A stretch of 11,584 bases of DNA from Candidatus Izemoplasmatales bacterium (GTDB taxonomy: Bacteria; Bacillota_I; Bacilli_A; Izemoplasmatales; Hujiaoplasmataceae): contig JAQVPE010000013.1 in the NCBI GenBank assembly GCA_028702245.1, positions 1 to 11,584 on the forward strand, read 5' to 3'. How positions within the stretch are numbered: position 1 is the stretch's first letter; each line of letters begins with the position of its first letter. A program made the translations under genes and the position numbers. Below are positions 1 to 8,481 of this stretch, in pieces. The notes under the pieces are model-generated. The model saw nothing but the letters and a program-made list of their open reading frames with translations. It had not been told where the DNA came from and did not search any database.

Positions 1-1650
<1,650 letters not shown>

Positions 1651-3840
1651 CTACCTCGTCTTCTCAATGCTTGGATGGTCTTTCATTAGGGTTTTGATAC
1701 CGTGATCTTTACTGAATGCAATTGTCGCTTTATCAGCGGAAAGCGCGACAACCACGCCGTTTCCAAAGGATTTATGAGTGATGCGATCACCGATTTCAAG
1801 ATCATTGTGTTTGGATTCATATGTCGGAACAACATCTACAACGACTTCCTTCTGTTGACGATGTCGGATCGTCGTTCTTTCTATTTCTTTTGTTTTTGCA
1901 AGTCCCAGGCGTTCCAAATACGTGCTATCGATCTCCTCGATGAACTGTGAGTCCAGATTTTCCTGCAAGCGTCCATACATAAACCTCTGGCGGGCGCTTG
2001 TCAAAACAGCGAGTTCCTTCGCCCTCGTCAACGCGACATAGAACAATCTTCTTTCTTCTTCGATATCAAATCTTTCAAAAAGGCTTTGGCTCGACGGAAA
2101 TAATCCTTGTTCAAGACAGGCGATAAATACCCCTTTAAACTCGGTTCCCTTCGCCGAGTGTGTTGTCATTAGACTGACATAATCCTCGTTTTCATTATAT
2201 TCGTCTGATTCTTCTCTTAATGCCATATCGGTCAAAATGTTAATCAGCTTCTCGTAGTTAGAAACTCCCGGATCATAATCCTTGATCTTCTCTAGGATGA
2301 CCGTTTTGAATTCTTTAAGGTTCTCGATCCTTTTTTCAGCTTCCAGTTTTTTTTCGATTGAGAGGTCTTCTTGTTCAAGCATACCGAGATAGCCGCTTTT
2401 TTCAAGCACGCTATCGTATGTTTTGAGTAGATTGACTTCCTCAATATCTTTCCTTATTTGTGCTAAGTCCTGTTTCAATTTTCTTAGCTTCTCAAGGGCT
2501 TTGTCGCTGATTGTGGAAAGACTCTCGTCGATAACATCAAACAATTTTAAGTTCCGCGCTTTTGCCTCGGTTTCAATCTTATCAAATGTCAATCCGCCGA
2601 TTCCTCTTCTTGGTTCGTTATAGATTCTCAGAAGTGCGTGGTCGTCGCCGGGATCGACGAGCAAACGCAAATAAGCGACAATATCCTTGATTTCTTTGCG
2701 CTTGTAAAAAGAAACGTTTCCGATTACTTTATAAGGAATGTTGTAATGAAGCAAAACATCCTCAAAGCGGCGGCTCATGGCGTTGTTGCGATATAAGATA
2801 GCTATATCTTTATAATTGTAGCCGCTTTTGAACAGTGACTTGATTTTATTGAAAATGTAATATGCTTCTTCTTCATCGTTCTGGGCGCGGAAATGAATGA
2901 CCTTCTCCCCGGTTCCTAGTTCGCTGAACAAGTCTTTTGGTATCCGGTTGTGGTTTTTTCGAATCAATGAGTTCGCAGCTTCAAGGATGTTGGTTCTTGA
3001 ACGATAGTTTTGATTGAGCACCACTTTGTGATGATCAGGAAAATCGCGCATGAATTTTCTGATGTTTTCGATGTTTGAGCCTCGAAAAGCGTAGATGCTT
3101 TGATCCTCGTCGCCAACGATAAACAAATTCTTGTGTTCTTTCGCAAGCAAATAGATCAGTTCATATTGCATATCATTGGTGTCTTGAAACTCATCGACGA
3201 GAATGTATTGGAATTTTCTTTGATAGGTTTTAAGCACCTCGGGAAATTCCTTGAAAAGCCTCAACGTCAATATCAACAGATCTTCAAAGTCGACGAGATT
3301 GTTCTTTTTGAGGTATTGACAATACTTGGGATATAATTCTTTCAAGACGATGTTGAGCGGAGGTTGAATTACCTCAAGTAAATTTTCTTCGCCTTTGATT
3401 TTTTCGATCAATCCGGCAATCGCTTTAGGCGAAAAATGCTTGATTTCATAACCGGATTCCTTCATAAGTTTCTTGACGATGACAATCACATCGTCGTCGT
3501 CGATGATCTGAAAGTTCAATGAATAATCGAGATGGCCGATCTCTCTTCTTAATATTTTGGCTCCAAGAGAATGGAAGGTCGAAATCCAGATGCCTTTTAA
3601 AGGAAGATCGACCAAACTAAAAATACGAGTGCGCATCTCCTCGGCCGCTCTGTTAGTGAAGGTGATCGCCAGGATGTTTTCGGCGGGAACACCTATTTCT
3701 TCGATCAAATAAGCTATTTTATTAGTCAGAACCCGGGTCTTGCCGCTGCCGGCTCCGGCGACGGCCATAATCGGTCCCGATACTTTTTTGACCGCCTCGA
3801 TCTGCTGGGGATTCAGTTGTTCGAGTATCGTGTTGCCCAT
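1651..3840 (-). CDS. pcrA: ATP-dependent DNA helicase PcrA (UvrD/Rep family)
   Basis: PcrA is a superfamily 1A 3'-5' helicase that unwinds DNA in excision repair and replication of some plasmids, strips RecA from DNA and acts at transcription-replication conflicts. Numbered from the ATG at 3840 (729 residues), the Q-motif region is LNPQQ at 9-13, Walker A AGAGSGKT at 28-35, Walker B DEFQD at 216-220, motif III GDEDQSIYAFRG at 243-254, motif IV NYRS at 278-281, motif V THSAKGTEF at 560-568 and motif VI VALTRAKE at 602-609. The last ~50 residues (GDRITHKSFGNGVV) match the Tudor-like tail that contacts RNA polymerase in Bacillus PcrA. Motif V has Thr566 where Leu is nearly invariant. A TTG at 3852 extends the frame by four codons, but the ATG is preferred because GGTGAT lies just upstream of it and the promoter leaves no room for the TTG. 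Full length; ligA follows after 3 bp. Confidence 0.97.
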   Translation of the reverse strand: MGNTILEQLNPQQIEAVKKVSGPIMAVAGAGSGKTRVLTNKIAYLIEEIGVPAENILAITFTNRAAEEMRTRIFSLVDLPLKGIWISTFHSLGAKILRREIGHLDYSLNFQIIDDDDVIVIVKKLMKESGYEIKHFSPKAIAGLIEKIKGEENLLEVIQPPLNIVLKELYPKYCQYLKKNNLVDFEDLLILTLRLFKEFPEVLKTYQRKFQYILVDEFQDTNDMQYELIYLLAKEHKNLFIVGDEDQSIYAFRGSNIENIRKFMRDFPDHHKVVLNQNYRSRTNILEAANSLIRKNHNRIPKDLFSELGTGEKVIHFRAQNDEEEAYYIFNKIKSLFKSGYNYKDIAILYRNNAMSRRFEDVLLHYNIPYKVIGNVSFYKRKEIKDIVAYLRLLVDPGDDHALLRIYNEPRRGIGGLTFDKIETEAKARNLKLFDVIDESLSTISDKALEKLRKLKQDLAQIRKDIEEVNLLKTYDSVLEKSGYLGMLEQEDLSIEKKLEAEKRIENLKEFKTVILEKIKDYDPGVSNYEKLINILTDMALREESDEYNENEDYVSLMTTHSAKGTEFKGVFIACLEQGLFPSSQSLFERFDIEEERRLFYVALTRAKELAVLTSARQRFMYGRLQENLDSQFIEEIDSTYLERLGLAKTKEIERTTIRHRQQKEVVVDVVPTYESKHNDLEIGDRITHKSFGNGVVVALSADKATIAFSKDHGIKTLMKDHPSIEKTR

Positions 3841-3856
3841 GATATCACCCAATGAT

Positions 3857-3865
3857 ATTATATCA
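3857..3865 (-). promoter_or_regulatory. Extended -10 promoter for pcrA-ligA
   Basis: On the minus strand this is TGATATAAT, a perfect -10 hexamer preceded by the TGn extension. No good -35 box lies 16-18 bases upstream, which is typical of extended -10 promoters. The start point would fall near 3850, giving a leader of only about 10 nt before the ATG at 3840. It lies just beyond the terminator of the upstream operon, so it would give pcrA-ligA independent transcription. The same nine bases occur before the lipid kinase gene at 8424. Confidence 0.65.
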
Positions 3866-3897
3866 CGAACAGACCTCTTTTTTGCGGAAATAACGGC

Positions 3898-3921
3898 AAA
3901 AAAACCGACCTTGACGGTCGG
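3898..3921 (-). terminator. Intrinsic terminator of the tsaE-glnS operon
   Basis: Read on the minus strand, CCGACC (3921-3916), loop GTCAA and GGTCGG (3910-3905) form a six-base-pair GC-rich hairpin followed directly by seven T (3904-3898). It begins 2 nt after the stop codon of the small membrane protein gene and ends before the pcrA promoter, separating the two operons. On the plus strand the hairpin is followed by CGTTATTTG, a poorer T tract, so the minus direction is the functional one. Confidence 0.9.
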
Positions 3922-3923
3922 CG

Positions 3924-4169
3924 TTATTTGTTTTCCTTGTTGATGTTATGATCGCTAATCAAGCGCCAAACCAGGACAATGAGTTTGTAGATGCCGATTG
4001 CCGCTCCCAACGCAAATATGACAAGCAGAAGGATCGTTTGCCACTGGGGCCGGTCGCCAAGATCGATGATCTCCGATCCCGACAAAACAAGAGAATTGGC
4101 GATGATGCCAACGATTGCGAGCAAACTGATAAGCGCATAGCCAATAAGGCTTAATATTTTGTTTTTCAT
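3924..4169 (-). CDS. Small two-helix membrane protein, unknown function
   Basis: An 81-residue protein I do not recognise. Two hydrophobic stretches, about residues 6-29 and 44-68, are each long enough to cross the membrane. They are joined by a short polar loop (SGSEIIDLGDRPQWQ), and the C-terminus is charged (SDHNINKENK). Positive residues at the N-terminus (MKNK) and after helix 2 suggest both ends are cytoplasmic. There is no signal peptidase site or catalytic motif. Its ATG overlaps the glnS stop by one base (TAATG), so it is probably translated by termination-reinitiation from glnS. A terminator follows directly, making it the last gene of the tRNA-related operon. That placement, coupling and clean open frame argue that it is real. 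No other evidence ties it to glutaminyl-tRNA synthetase. Confidence 0.75.
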   Translation of the reverse strand: MKNKILSLIGYALISLLAIVGIIANSLVLSGSEIIDLGDRPQWQTILLLVIFALGAAIGIYKLIVLVWRLISDHNINKENK

Positions 4170-5803
4170 TATTTGAATCTCGACTTCAATTCTACTATGC
4201 GGTTAAATATCGGCTTTTGCGGCGTTGTGTCGTAGTCCGCCGCGAAGTAGCCGTTTCGGACAAACTGAAACTTTTCTCCCGGTTTCGCTTCTTCTAGCGC
4301 CGGTTCGACAAATCCGGTTCGCACCTCCCACGAGTTGGGGTTGATCCTATCAATTAACGGTCGATCTGAATCGCTGTCCACAAGAAGCGGTTCGAAAAGA
4401 TTGAATGATGCGACAACGGCTGTGGTCGCTTCGACAAAATGGATTGTTCCATTTGGTTTTCGTTCTTTGAAACCCGAGCCCGATTTGGTCATAGGATCAT
4501 ATGTGCATTCAATCTCGACAATTTCTTGGTTTTCATCATAAATTACATTATGGCATTTGATGAAATAACCGTGCATCAATCTGACTTCAAGTCCTATTGA
4601 CAAGCGGCGCCAATGCTTGTCGGGAGCTTCAGGCAAAAAATCGGCCTTTTCAATGTAAAGCTGTTTGCCAAAATAAATCGTTCTTTCTCCTAGATCTTCA
4701 TTATCGGGGTTGCATGAAGAAACGATTTTCTCCGGGGTATCGGATGGATAATTGGTGATTGTGACCTTGATTGGCTCAGAAACAACGTGCATCCGCTTGG
4801 TTTTACCAAGCAGGTCGTTTCTAAGTGAGTTTTCGAGCATTTCATTGGATACGGTCGAATTGATCCGCGATAGTCCGGTTCCAAGAACAAAGTCTCTGAT
4901 CGCTTCCGGAGTATAACCTCTTCTTCTAAGCCCGGCAAGAGTTGGCATCCGGGGATCATCATAGCCGTTTACGACTTTTGTGTCGACAAGCTGCTTCAAA
5001 TAGCGTTTTGACATGATGGTGTTTGTGATATTCAGCCTGCCAAATTCGTATTGATGGGGAATATGCTCGGTTTCACATTTTTCAATAAACCAGTCATAAA
5101 GAGGCCGATGATCGACATACTCCAAAGAACAAAGCGAATGCGTAACACCTTCGATCGCATCTTGGAGAGGATGGGCAAAGTCATACATTGGGTAGATACA
5201 CCACTTGTCGCCAGTGTTGTGGTGGGTAATATGGATAATACGGTAGATGACGGGATCGCGCATATTGATGTTGGGGCTCGCCATGTCGATCTTCGCTCTC
5301 AAAGTCATCTCGCCATCTTTGTATTTGCCTTCGCGCATCGCTTGAAATAACGTCAAGTTATCAGCGATTGAGCGATTTCGATAAGGTGATTCTTTTCCCG
5401 GTTCAGTAAGCGTGCCTCGGTATTTGCTCATCTCTTCTTGAGAAAGCTCGCACACATAAGCTAAGCCTTTATTGATCAAACGTATTGCCAATTCATAGGT
5501 TTTTTCAAAATAATCAGAGCCGAAAAAAATATTCGCCGGCTGATAGCCCAACCATTTGATATCTTCTTTGATGGCTTCGACAAAAGAAGCATCTTCCTTG
5601 ACGGGATTGGTGTCATCAAAACGTAAATTGGTCTTGCCCTCAAACATCTTGGCAAGTTCGAAGTTGGTGATGATTGCCCTGGCATGGCCGATATGAAGAT
5701 ATGCGTTCGGTTCCGGCGGAAAACGCGTCACAACTGCATTCACGCGTCCGTTTGCCAAATCATCTTCAATGATGGTTTTGATAAAGTTGGATTCGATTTC
5801 CAT
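4169..5803 (-). CDS. glnS: Glutaminyl-tRNA synthetase
   Basis: Class I synthetase that charges tRNA-Gln with glutamine using ATP. At 544 residues it is close to the Escherichia coli enzyme (about 554). The HIGH signature is PPEPNAYLHIGH at 29-40, and the second nucleotide-binding motif is MSKR at 264-267. The stretch YDFAHPLQDAIEGVTHSL at 207-224, followed by CSLEY with Cys225, is the glutaminyl-type version that separates GlnRS from GluRS; Tyr207 and Cys225 correspond to residues near the amino-acid pocket. The C-terminal half (about 340-540) is the two-barrel anticodon-binding region. TAGGAG, which includes the tsaD stop codon, lies nine bases before the ATG, so translation is probably linked to tsaD. 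Many Bacillota lack GlnRS and make Gln-tRNA through GatCAB, so its place in the t6A operon is a lineage marker. Confidence 0.95.
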   Translation of the reverse strand: MEIESNFIKTIIEDDLANGRVNAVVTRFPPEPNAYLHIGHARAIITNFELAKMFEGKTNLRFDDTNPVKEDASFVEAIKEDIKWLGYQPANIFFGSDYFEKTYELAIRLINKGLAYVCELSQEEMSKYRGTLTEPGKESPYRNRSIADNLTLFQAMREGKYKDGEMTLRAKIDMASPNINMRDPVIYRIIHITHHNTGDKWCIYPMYDFAHPLQDAIEGVTHSLCSLEYVDHRPLYDWFIEKCETEHIPHQYEFGRLNITNTIMSKRYLKQLVDTKVVNGYDDPRMPTLAGLRRRGYTPEAIRDFVLGTGLSRINSTVSNEMLENSLRNDLLGKTKRMHVVSEPIKVTITNYPSDTPEKIVSSCNPDNEDLGERTIYFGKQLYIEKADFLPEAPDKHWRRLSIGLEVRLMHGYFIKCHNVIYDENQEIVEIECTYDPMTKSGSGFKERKPNGTIHFVEATTAVVASFNLFEPLLVDSDSDRPLIDRINPNSWEVRTGFVEPALEEAKPGEKFQFVRNGYFAADYDTTPQKPIFNRIVELKSRFK

Positions 5804-5815
5804 ATCTGATCGCTC

Positions 5816-6811
5816 CTATTTAAGTTCTAACCGAGAAAATCCATTCAAAAGGTAATCATCGGCTTTTTGTTCCTTTTTGTATTTAAAGTAACCCGCCACA
5901 GCGATCATAGCCGCGTTGTCGGTACAGTATTTGATGCTCGGAAAATAAACCGGAACATCCGTGATTGTTTGTCTCATCTTTTCGCGAAGACCTTGATTCG
6001 CCGCAACACCACCAGCCACAATGACTTGTTTGACATTATGAAGATTCATGGCGTCGTTTGTCTTTTTAACAAGAACATCGGTGACCGCTTCTTGAAAACT
6101 TCGACAAAAATCCGGGGTGCTGATTGTTGCTTTTCTTTGATTCAAATTGTGATAAGTGTTGATTACCTTGGACTTCAACCCGGAAAAACTGAAGTTGAAA
6201 TCACCCGAATCAAGCATCGGCCGCGGAAACGAGAAGGTGTCTTTTCCCTGTTGCGCCAGTTTGTCCACTTGCGGTCCGCCCGGATAGGGAAGCCCGAGGA
6301 TCCTCGCGACTTTGTCATAAGCTTCGCCAACGGCATCATCCTGAGTTTCGCCAAGTTTTTGAAAGTCATAATGGCTTTCCATCAGCACAAGTTCGGTATG
6401 GCCACCAGAAACAACTAAAGCAAGCAAAGGAAATTCCATGTCGTGTTCGATGTTGTTGGCGTAGATATGTCCGGCAATATGCTGGATTCCGATAATGGGA
6501 ATCCCGTAGTTCAAACTGATGACTTTTGCGGCATTGATGCCTATCAACAGCGATCCGATCAAACCGGGTCCCGCAGTCACCGCAATCAAATCGATATCCT
6601 TATAATTGATATTAGCTTTTTTCATTGCTTGGTCAAAAACAAAGACAATCCCTTTGACGTGCTCCCTCGAAGCGATTTCTGGAACAACCCCGCCGTATTC
6701 TTTGTGAATATCTATTTGACTCAAAACCTCGTTGGCTAAAACCCGTTTCCCGTCTTCAACGAGGCTGACACTGGTTTCATCGCAGCTGGTCTCAACACCC
6801 ATGACAATCAT
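5816..6811 (-). CDS. tsaD: tRNA N6-threonylcarbamoyladenosine transferase TsaD
   Basis: TsaD (Gcp/YgjD/Kae1 family) transfers the threonylcarbamoyl group from threonylcarbamoyl-AMP to A37 of tRNAs that read ANN codons, working with TsaB and TsaE. The 331 residues show the family in full: MGVETSCDET at 4-13, phosphate-binding segments TAGPGLIGS (79-87) and VSGGHTE (134-140), the metal-binding HIAGH with His111 and His115, GLPYPGGP (173-180), VAGGVAAN (265-272) and CTDNAAMIA (296-304) containing the metal ligand Asp298. The length is typical. ATG 6811 is preferred to ATG 6802 because GGGGAA lies six bases upstream of it. rimI ends 14 nt before it and glnS begins 12 nt after it, so it sits mid-operon. 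Confidence 0.97.
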   Translation of the reverse strand: MIVMGVETSCDETSVSLVEDGKRVLANEVLSQIDIHKEYGGVVPEIASREHVKGIVFVFDQAMKKANINYKDIDLIAVTAGPGLIGSLLIGINAAKVISLNYGIPIIGIQHIAGHIYANNIEHDMEFPLLALVVSGGHTELVLMESHYDFQKLGETQDDAVGEAYDKVARILGLPYPGGPQVDKLAQQGKDTFSFPRPMLDSGDFNFSFSGLKSKVINTYHNLNQRKATISTPDFCRSFQEAVTDVLVKKTNDAMNLHNVKQVIVAGGVAANQGLREKMRQTITDVPVYFPSIKYCTDNAAMIAVAGYFKYKKEQKADDYLLNGFSRLELK

Positions 6812-6825
6812 GTTATTCCCCGTTT

Positions 6826-7281
6826 CTAAAGCTTTTTTAACATCAAGTATGCTTCTTCACCATTATCGTAATAATTATCTCTCGTAGTAACAACCTTGAA
6901 CCCGTACTTGGTGTACAAGGCAAATGCAGTTTTATTTGATGGTCTAACTTCTAGAGTTGCATTTTTAACTCCATGTAAATACAAGTATTCAATCGTGCTT
7001 TCGATAATCAGTTTACCATACCCTTTTCCTTGTTGAGGGGGCTTGACATAAAAGTTTAATATCTGAGCGTTTTCCTCATCGATCCACAAACCGATATGAC
7101 CTAGAATCTCCAGGGTTTCTTGTTCTTGAAGAACAAAATAGTGAGCCAATGGATTCAGCCTGATTTCGTTGATCAGTGCATCTTTGCCGATTGAAGAACC
7201 GAATATCTCTCGATCAAGCCCGGCAATAACTTCTGCGTCGCTCGGCCTCATCGGCCGGAAAACAGCACTTATCTTAGACAT
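6826..7281 (-). CDS. rimI: RimI-type protein N-alpha-acetyltransferase (GNAT family)
   Basis: A 151-residue single-domain GNAT enzyme. RimI acetylates the N-terminal amine of ribosomal protein S18 in E. coli, and homologues in tsa clusters may act on other N-termini. The acetyl-CoA pyrophosphate loop QQGKGYG is at 83-89, preceded by strand 4 (AQILNFYVKP, 72-81). LEVRPSNKTA at 110-119 followed by FALYTKYGF (120-128) is the RimI-type hallmark, containing the conserved Asn and the catalytic-type Tyr. The ATG overlaps the end of tsaB by 13 nt and lacks a strong Shine-Dalgarno, so it is probably translated by coupling to tsaB. The gene order tsaB-rimI-tsaD matches ydiC-ydiD-ydiE of Bacillus. The RimI assignment rests mainly on this neighbourhood plus the signature. 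The substrate is inferred. Confidence 0.9.
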   Translation of the reverse strand: MSKISAVFRPMRPSDAEVIAGLDREIFGSSIGKDALINEIRLNPLAHYFVLQEQETLEILGHIGLWIDEENAQILNFYVKPPQQGKGYGKLIIESTIEYLYLHGVKNATLEVRPSNKTAFALYTKYGFKVVTTRDNYYDNGEEAYLMLKKL

Positions 7282-7877
7282 TTGTTTCTCTCAGCCTCGG
7301 TGATTTGCATATAGTTTGGAATCAAAGCAGTGGGATCGGATACGACTTCAAGAAGGTCACTATGGATGATTTTCTCGATATTTGGTCTGCCTTCGTATGT
7401 GACGATCGGCTTGACTTCCAAATCAGTCAAGTAACTTTCAATATTTATCAGACTGTCTTGTGTTTTTCTGGTCAGCTTTGTTTTGGTGTTTTCGAAAAGA
7501 CCCAAAAATGCGTTTCCCCTTCTTGCGTCGATACACGAAAGAACCGTTCCCGACGATACGCTTGAGGCAATCAACGCAATGGAAGATATGCGGTTGATCT
7601 TGATGTTGTTCAAGTAACCGATCATTTTAGCAATCGTTACCGCTATTCTAACACCCGTGTAACTTCCTGGTCCCACGCCAACGATTACCTCATTGATATC
7701 GGTCAGTTTCCACTGTTGTCTTTCAAGCATTCGGACCAAATGCGGGATGATGGTCACCGAATGATTGTTCAATCCCTCTTCATAAACGCTATCGACTTCT
7801 TTGTCGTTTAGCACAAGGCTCAAATAGACATATTTAGTTGCCGTATCGATTGCCAATCGTTTCCACGATTTTTGCAT
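7269..7877 (-). CDS. tsaB: t6A biosynthesis scaffold protein TsaB
   Basis: TsaB (YeaZ/YdiC) is a catalytically inactive ASKHA-fold paralogue of TsaD. It dimerises with it and, with TsaE, makes the t6A37 modification complex. The N-terminus carries the fold's phosphate-1-like strand LAIDTAT (8-14). The family signature GPGSYTGVRI is at 69-78, and SCIDARRGNAFLGLF lies in the middle. At 202 residues it is slightly shorter than the usual 220-240, the shortage being in the variable C-terminal half. AAGGG lies about seven bases before the ATG. The start lies 44 nt inside tsaE and the end overlaps rimI by 13 nt, so three consecutive genes overlap and are almost certainly translated from one messenger. 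Confidence 0.94.
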   Translation of the reverse strand: MQKSWKRLAIDTATKYVYLSLVLNDKEVDSVYEEGLNNHSVTIIPHLVRMLERQQWKLTDINEVIVGVGPGSYTGVRIAVTIAKMIGYLNNIKINRISSIALIASSVSSGTVLSCIDARRGNAFLGLFENTKTKLTRKTQDSLINIESYLTDLEVKPIVTYEGRPNIEKIIHSDLLEVVSDPTALIPNYMQITEAERNKCLR

Positions 7878-8304
7878 AGGTTCCCTTTCCCCCGAGCGTG
7901 ACTTTCCTCGTTGTTTCGTCTACTACTTCAATTTTGAGATATAAATAAGCATCCGGCATCATTTTTTTTATGAATGGATACCATTCAATGACGGTGATGC
8001 CATCGTCGTATATGAACTCTTCCAGTTCATAATCATAGCCAACATCTTCTAACCGATAAACATCGATATGGTACATCGGCAGTTTGCCTTGATAAATCTT
8101 CAAAATCGTAAACGTAGGCGAATTCACGGTTTCCGAAATCCCTAGGTGCTTAGCCAAAAACTTCGTGAATGTCGTCTTGCCGCTGCCAAGGTCTCCCTCG
8201 AGTCCAACCACATCTCCTTTTTGAAGATGCATGGCGATCAACTCTGCCAAATGGTCCATTTGTCTTAATGAATTGACTATCAGTGCTTTTTCCATATCCA
8301 TCAT
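7834..8304 (-). CDS. tsaE: tRNA threonylcarbamoyladenosine biosynthesis ATPase TsaE
   Basis: TsaE (YjeE/YdiB) is a small P-loop ATPase that binds TsaB-TsaD and is needed for turnover of t6A synthesis. The 156 residues show Walker A GDLGSGKTT at 37-45, the switch-like SPTFTILKIY at 62-71, HIDVYRL at 79-85 and DDGITVIEWYPF at 100-111, the expected order and spacing. Three in-frame ATG codons (8304, 8301, 8295) lie together. The start near 8312 predicted from the promoter leaves only 8 nt before the first, and GGATG sits better for the third, so translation may begin at 8295 and lose three residues. It is the first gene of the operon ending at the 3898-3921 terminator, and its last 44 nt overlap tsaB. 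Confidence 0.94.
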   Translation of the reverse strand: MMDMEKALIVNSLRQMDHLAELIAMHLQKGDVVGLEGDLGSGKTTFTKFLAKHLGISETVNSPTFTILKIYQGKLPMYHIDVYRLEDVGYDYELEEFIYDDGITVIEWYPFIKKMMPDAYLYLKIEVVDETTRKVTLGGKGTYAKIVETIGNRYGN

Positions 8305-8318
8305 CCAATCTATAGAAG

Positions 8319-8327
8319 ATTATACCA
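8319..8327 (-). promoter_or_regulatory. Extended -10 promoter for the tsaE-glnS operon
   Basis: The minus strand reads TGGTATAAT, a consensus -10 hexamer with TGn extension, 15 bases upstream of the first tsaE ATG. No convincing -35 is seen at the standard distance. The start point would be near 8312. It faces away from the lipid kinase promoter at 8424-8432 in the same intergenic region. Confidence 0.65.
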
Positions 8328-8423
8328 CAGAATCAGCCCTCCTAGTCTAGAAGATGTTAAGGAAATGGTTCTGAGCAAAATCCACATAATCTCGGAAATT
8401 TGGTTATCCGTTTATAAAACATG

Positions 8424-8432
8424 TGATATAAT
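8424..8432 (+). promoter_or_regulatory. Extended -10 promoter for the lipid kinase gene
   Basis: TGATATAAT is a perfect -10 with TGn extension. TTATCC at 8404-8409 is a weak -35 at 17 bp spacing. Transcription would start near the A at 8439, placing the AAGGAG at 8439-8444 at the very 5' end of the messenger. The nine bases are identical to those before pcrA. Confidence 0.65.
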
Positions 8433-8438
8433 GACTTT

Positions 8439-8475
8439 AAGGAGTATGACAAATCATCATTTGCTTACTGTCATA
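8439..8475 (+). promoter_or_regulatory. Shine-Dalgarno followed by inverted repeat in the lipid kinase leader
   Basis: AAGGAG at 8439-8444 is the only strong ribosome binding site before the gene, yet it is 37 nt from the TTG at 8482 and 43 nt from the ATG at 8488. Between them TATGAC (8445-8450) pairs with GTCATA (8470-8475). AAAT/ATTT (8451-8454 with 8459-8462) can stack inside around a CATC loop, leaving a seven-base bulge. Folding this stem would bring AAGGAG to six bases from the TTG or twelve from the ATG. The repeat could equally be a protein-binding operator. The pairing is directly visible; the role is inferred. Confidence 0.45.
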
Positions 8476-8481
8476 GTTTAG

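Noticed and set aside
3841..3852. TTG start giving PcrA four extra residues
   Set aside because: The predicted transcription start near 3850 leaves no leader for it, while GGTGAT is correctly placed for the ATG at 3840.
4690..5685. Several 60-100 codon frames on both strands overlapping glnS
   Set aside because: All lie inside the intact GlnRS frame with no start signals or recognisable domains.
5867..6418. 183-codon open frame on the plus strand opposite tsaD
   Set aside because: It is antisense to a fully conserved TsaD, lacks a ribosome binding site and shows no protein-family signature; the coding strand is unambiguous.
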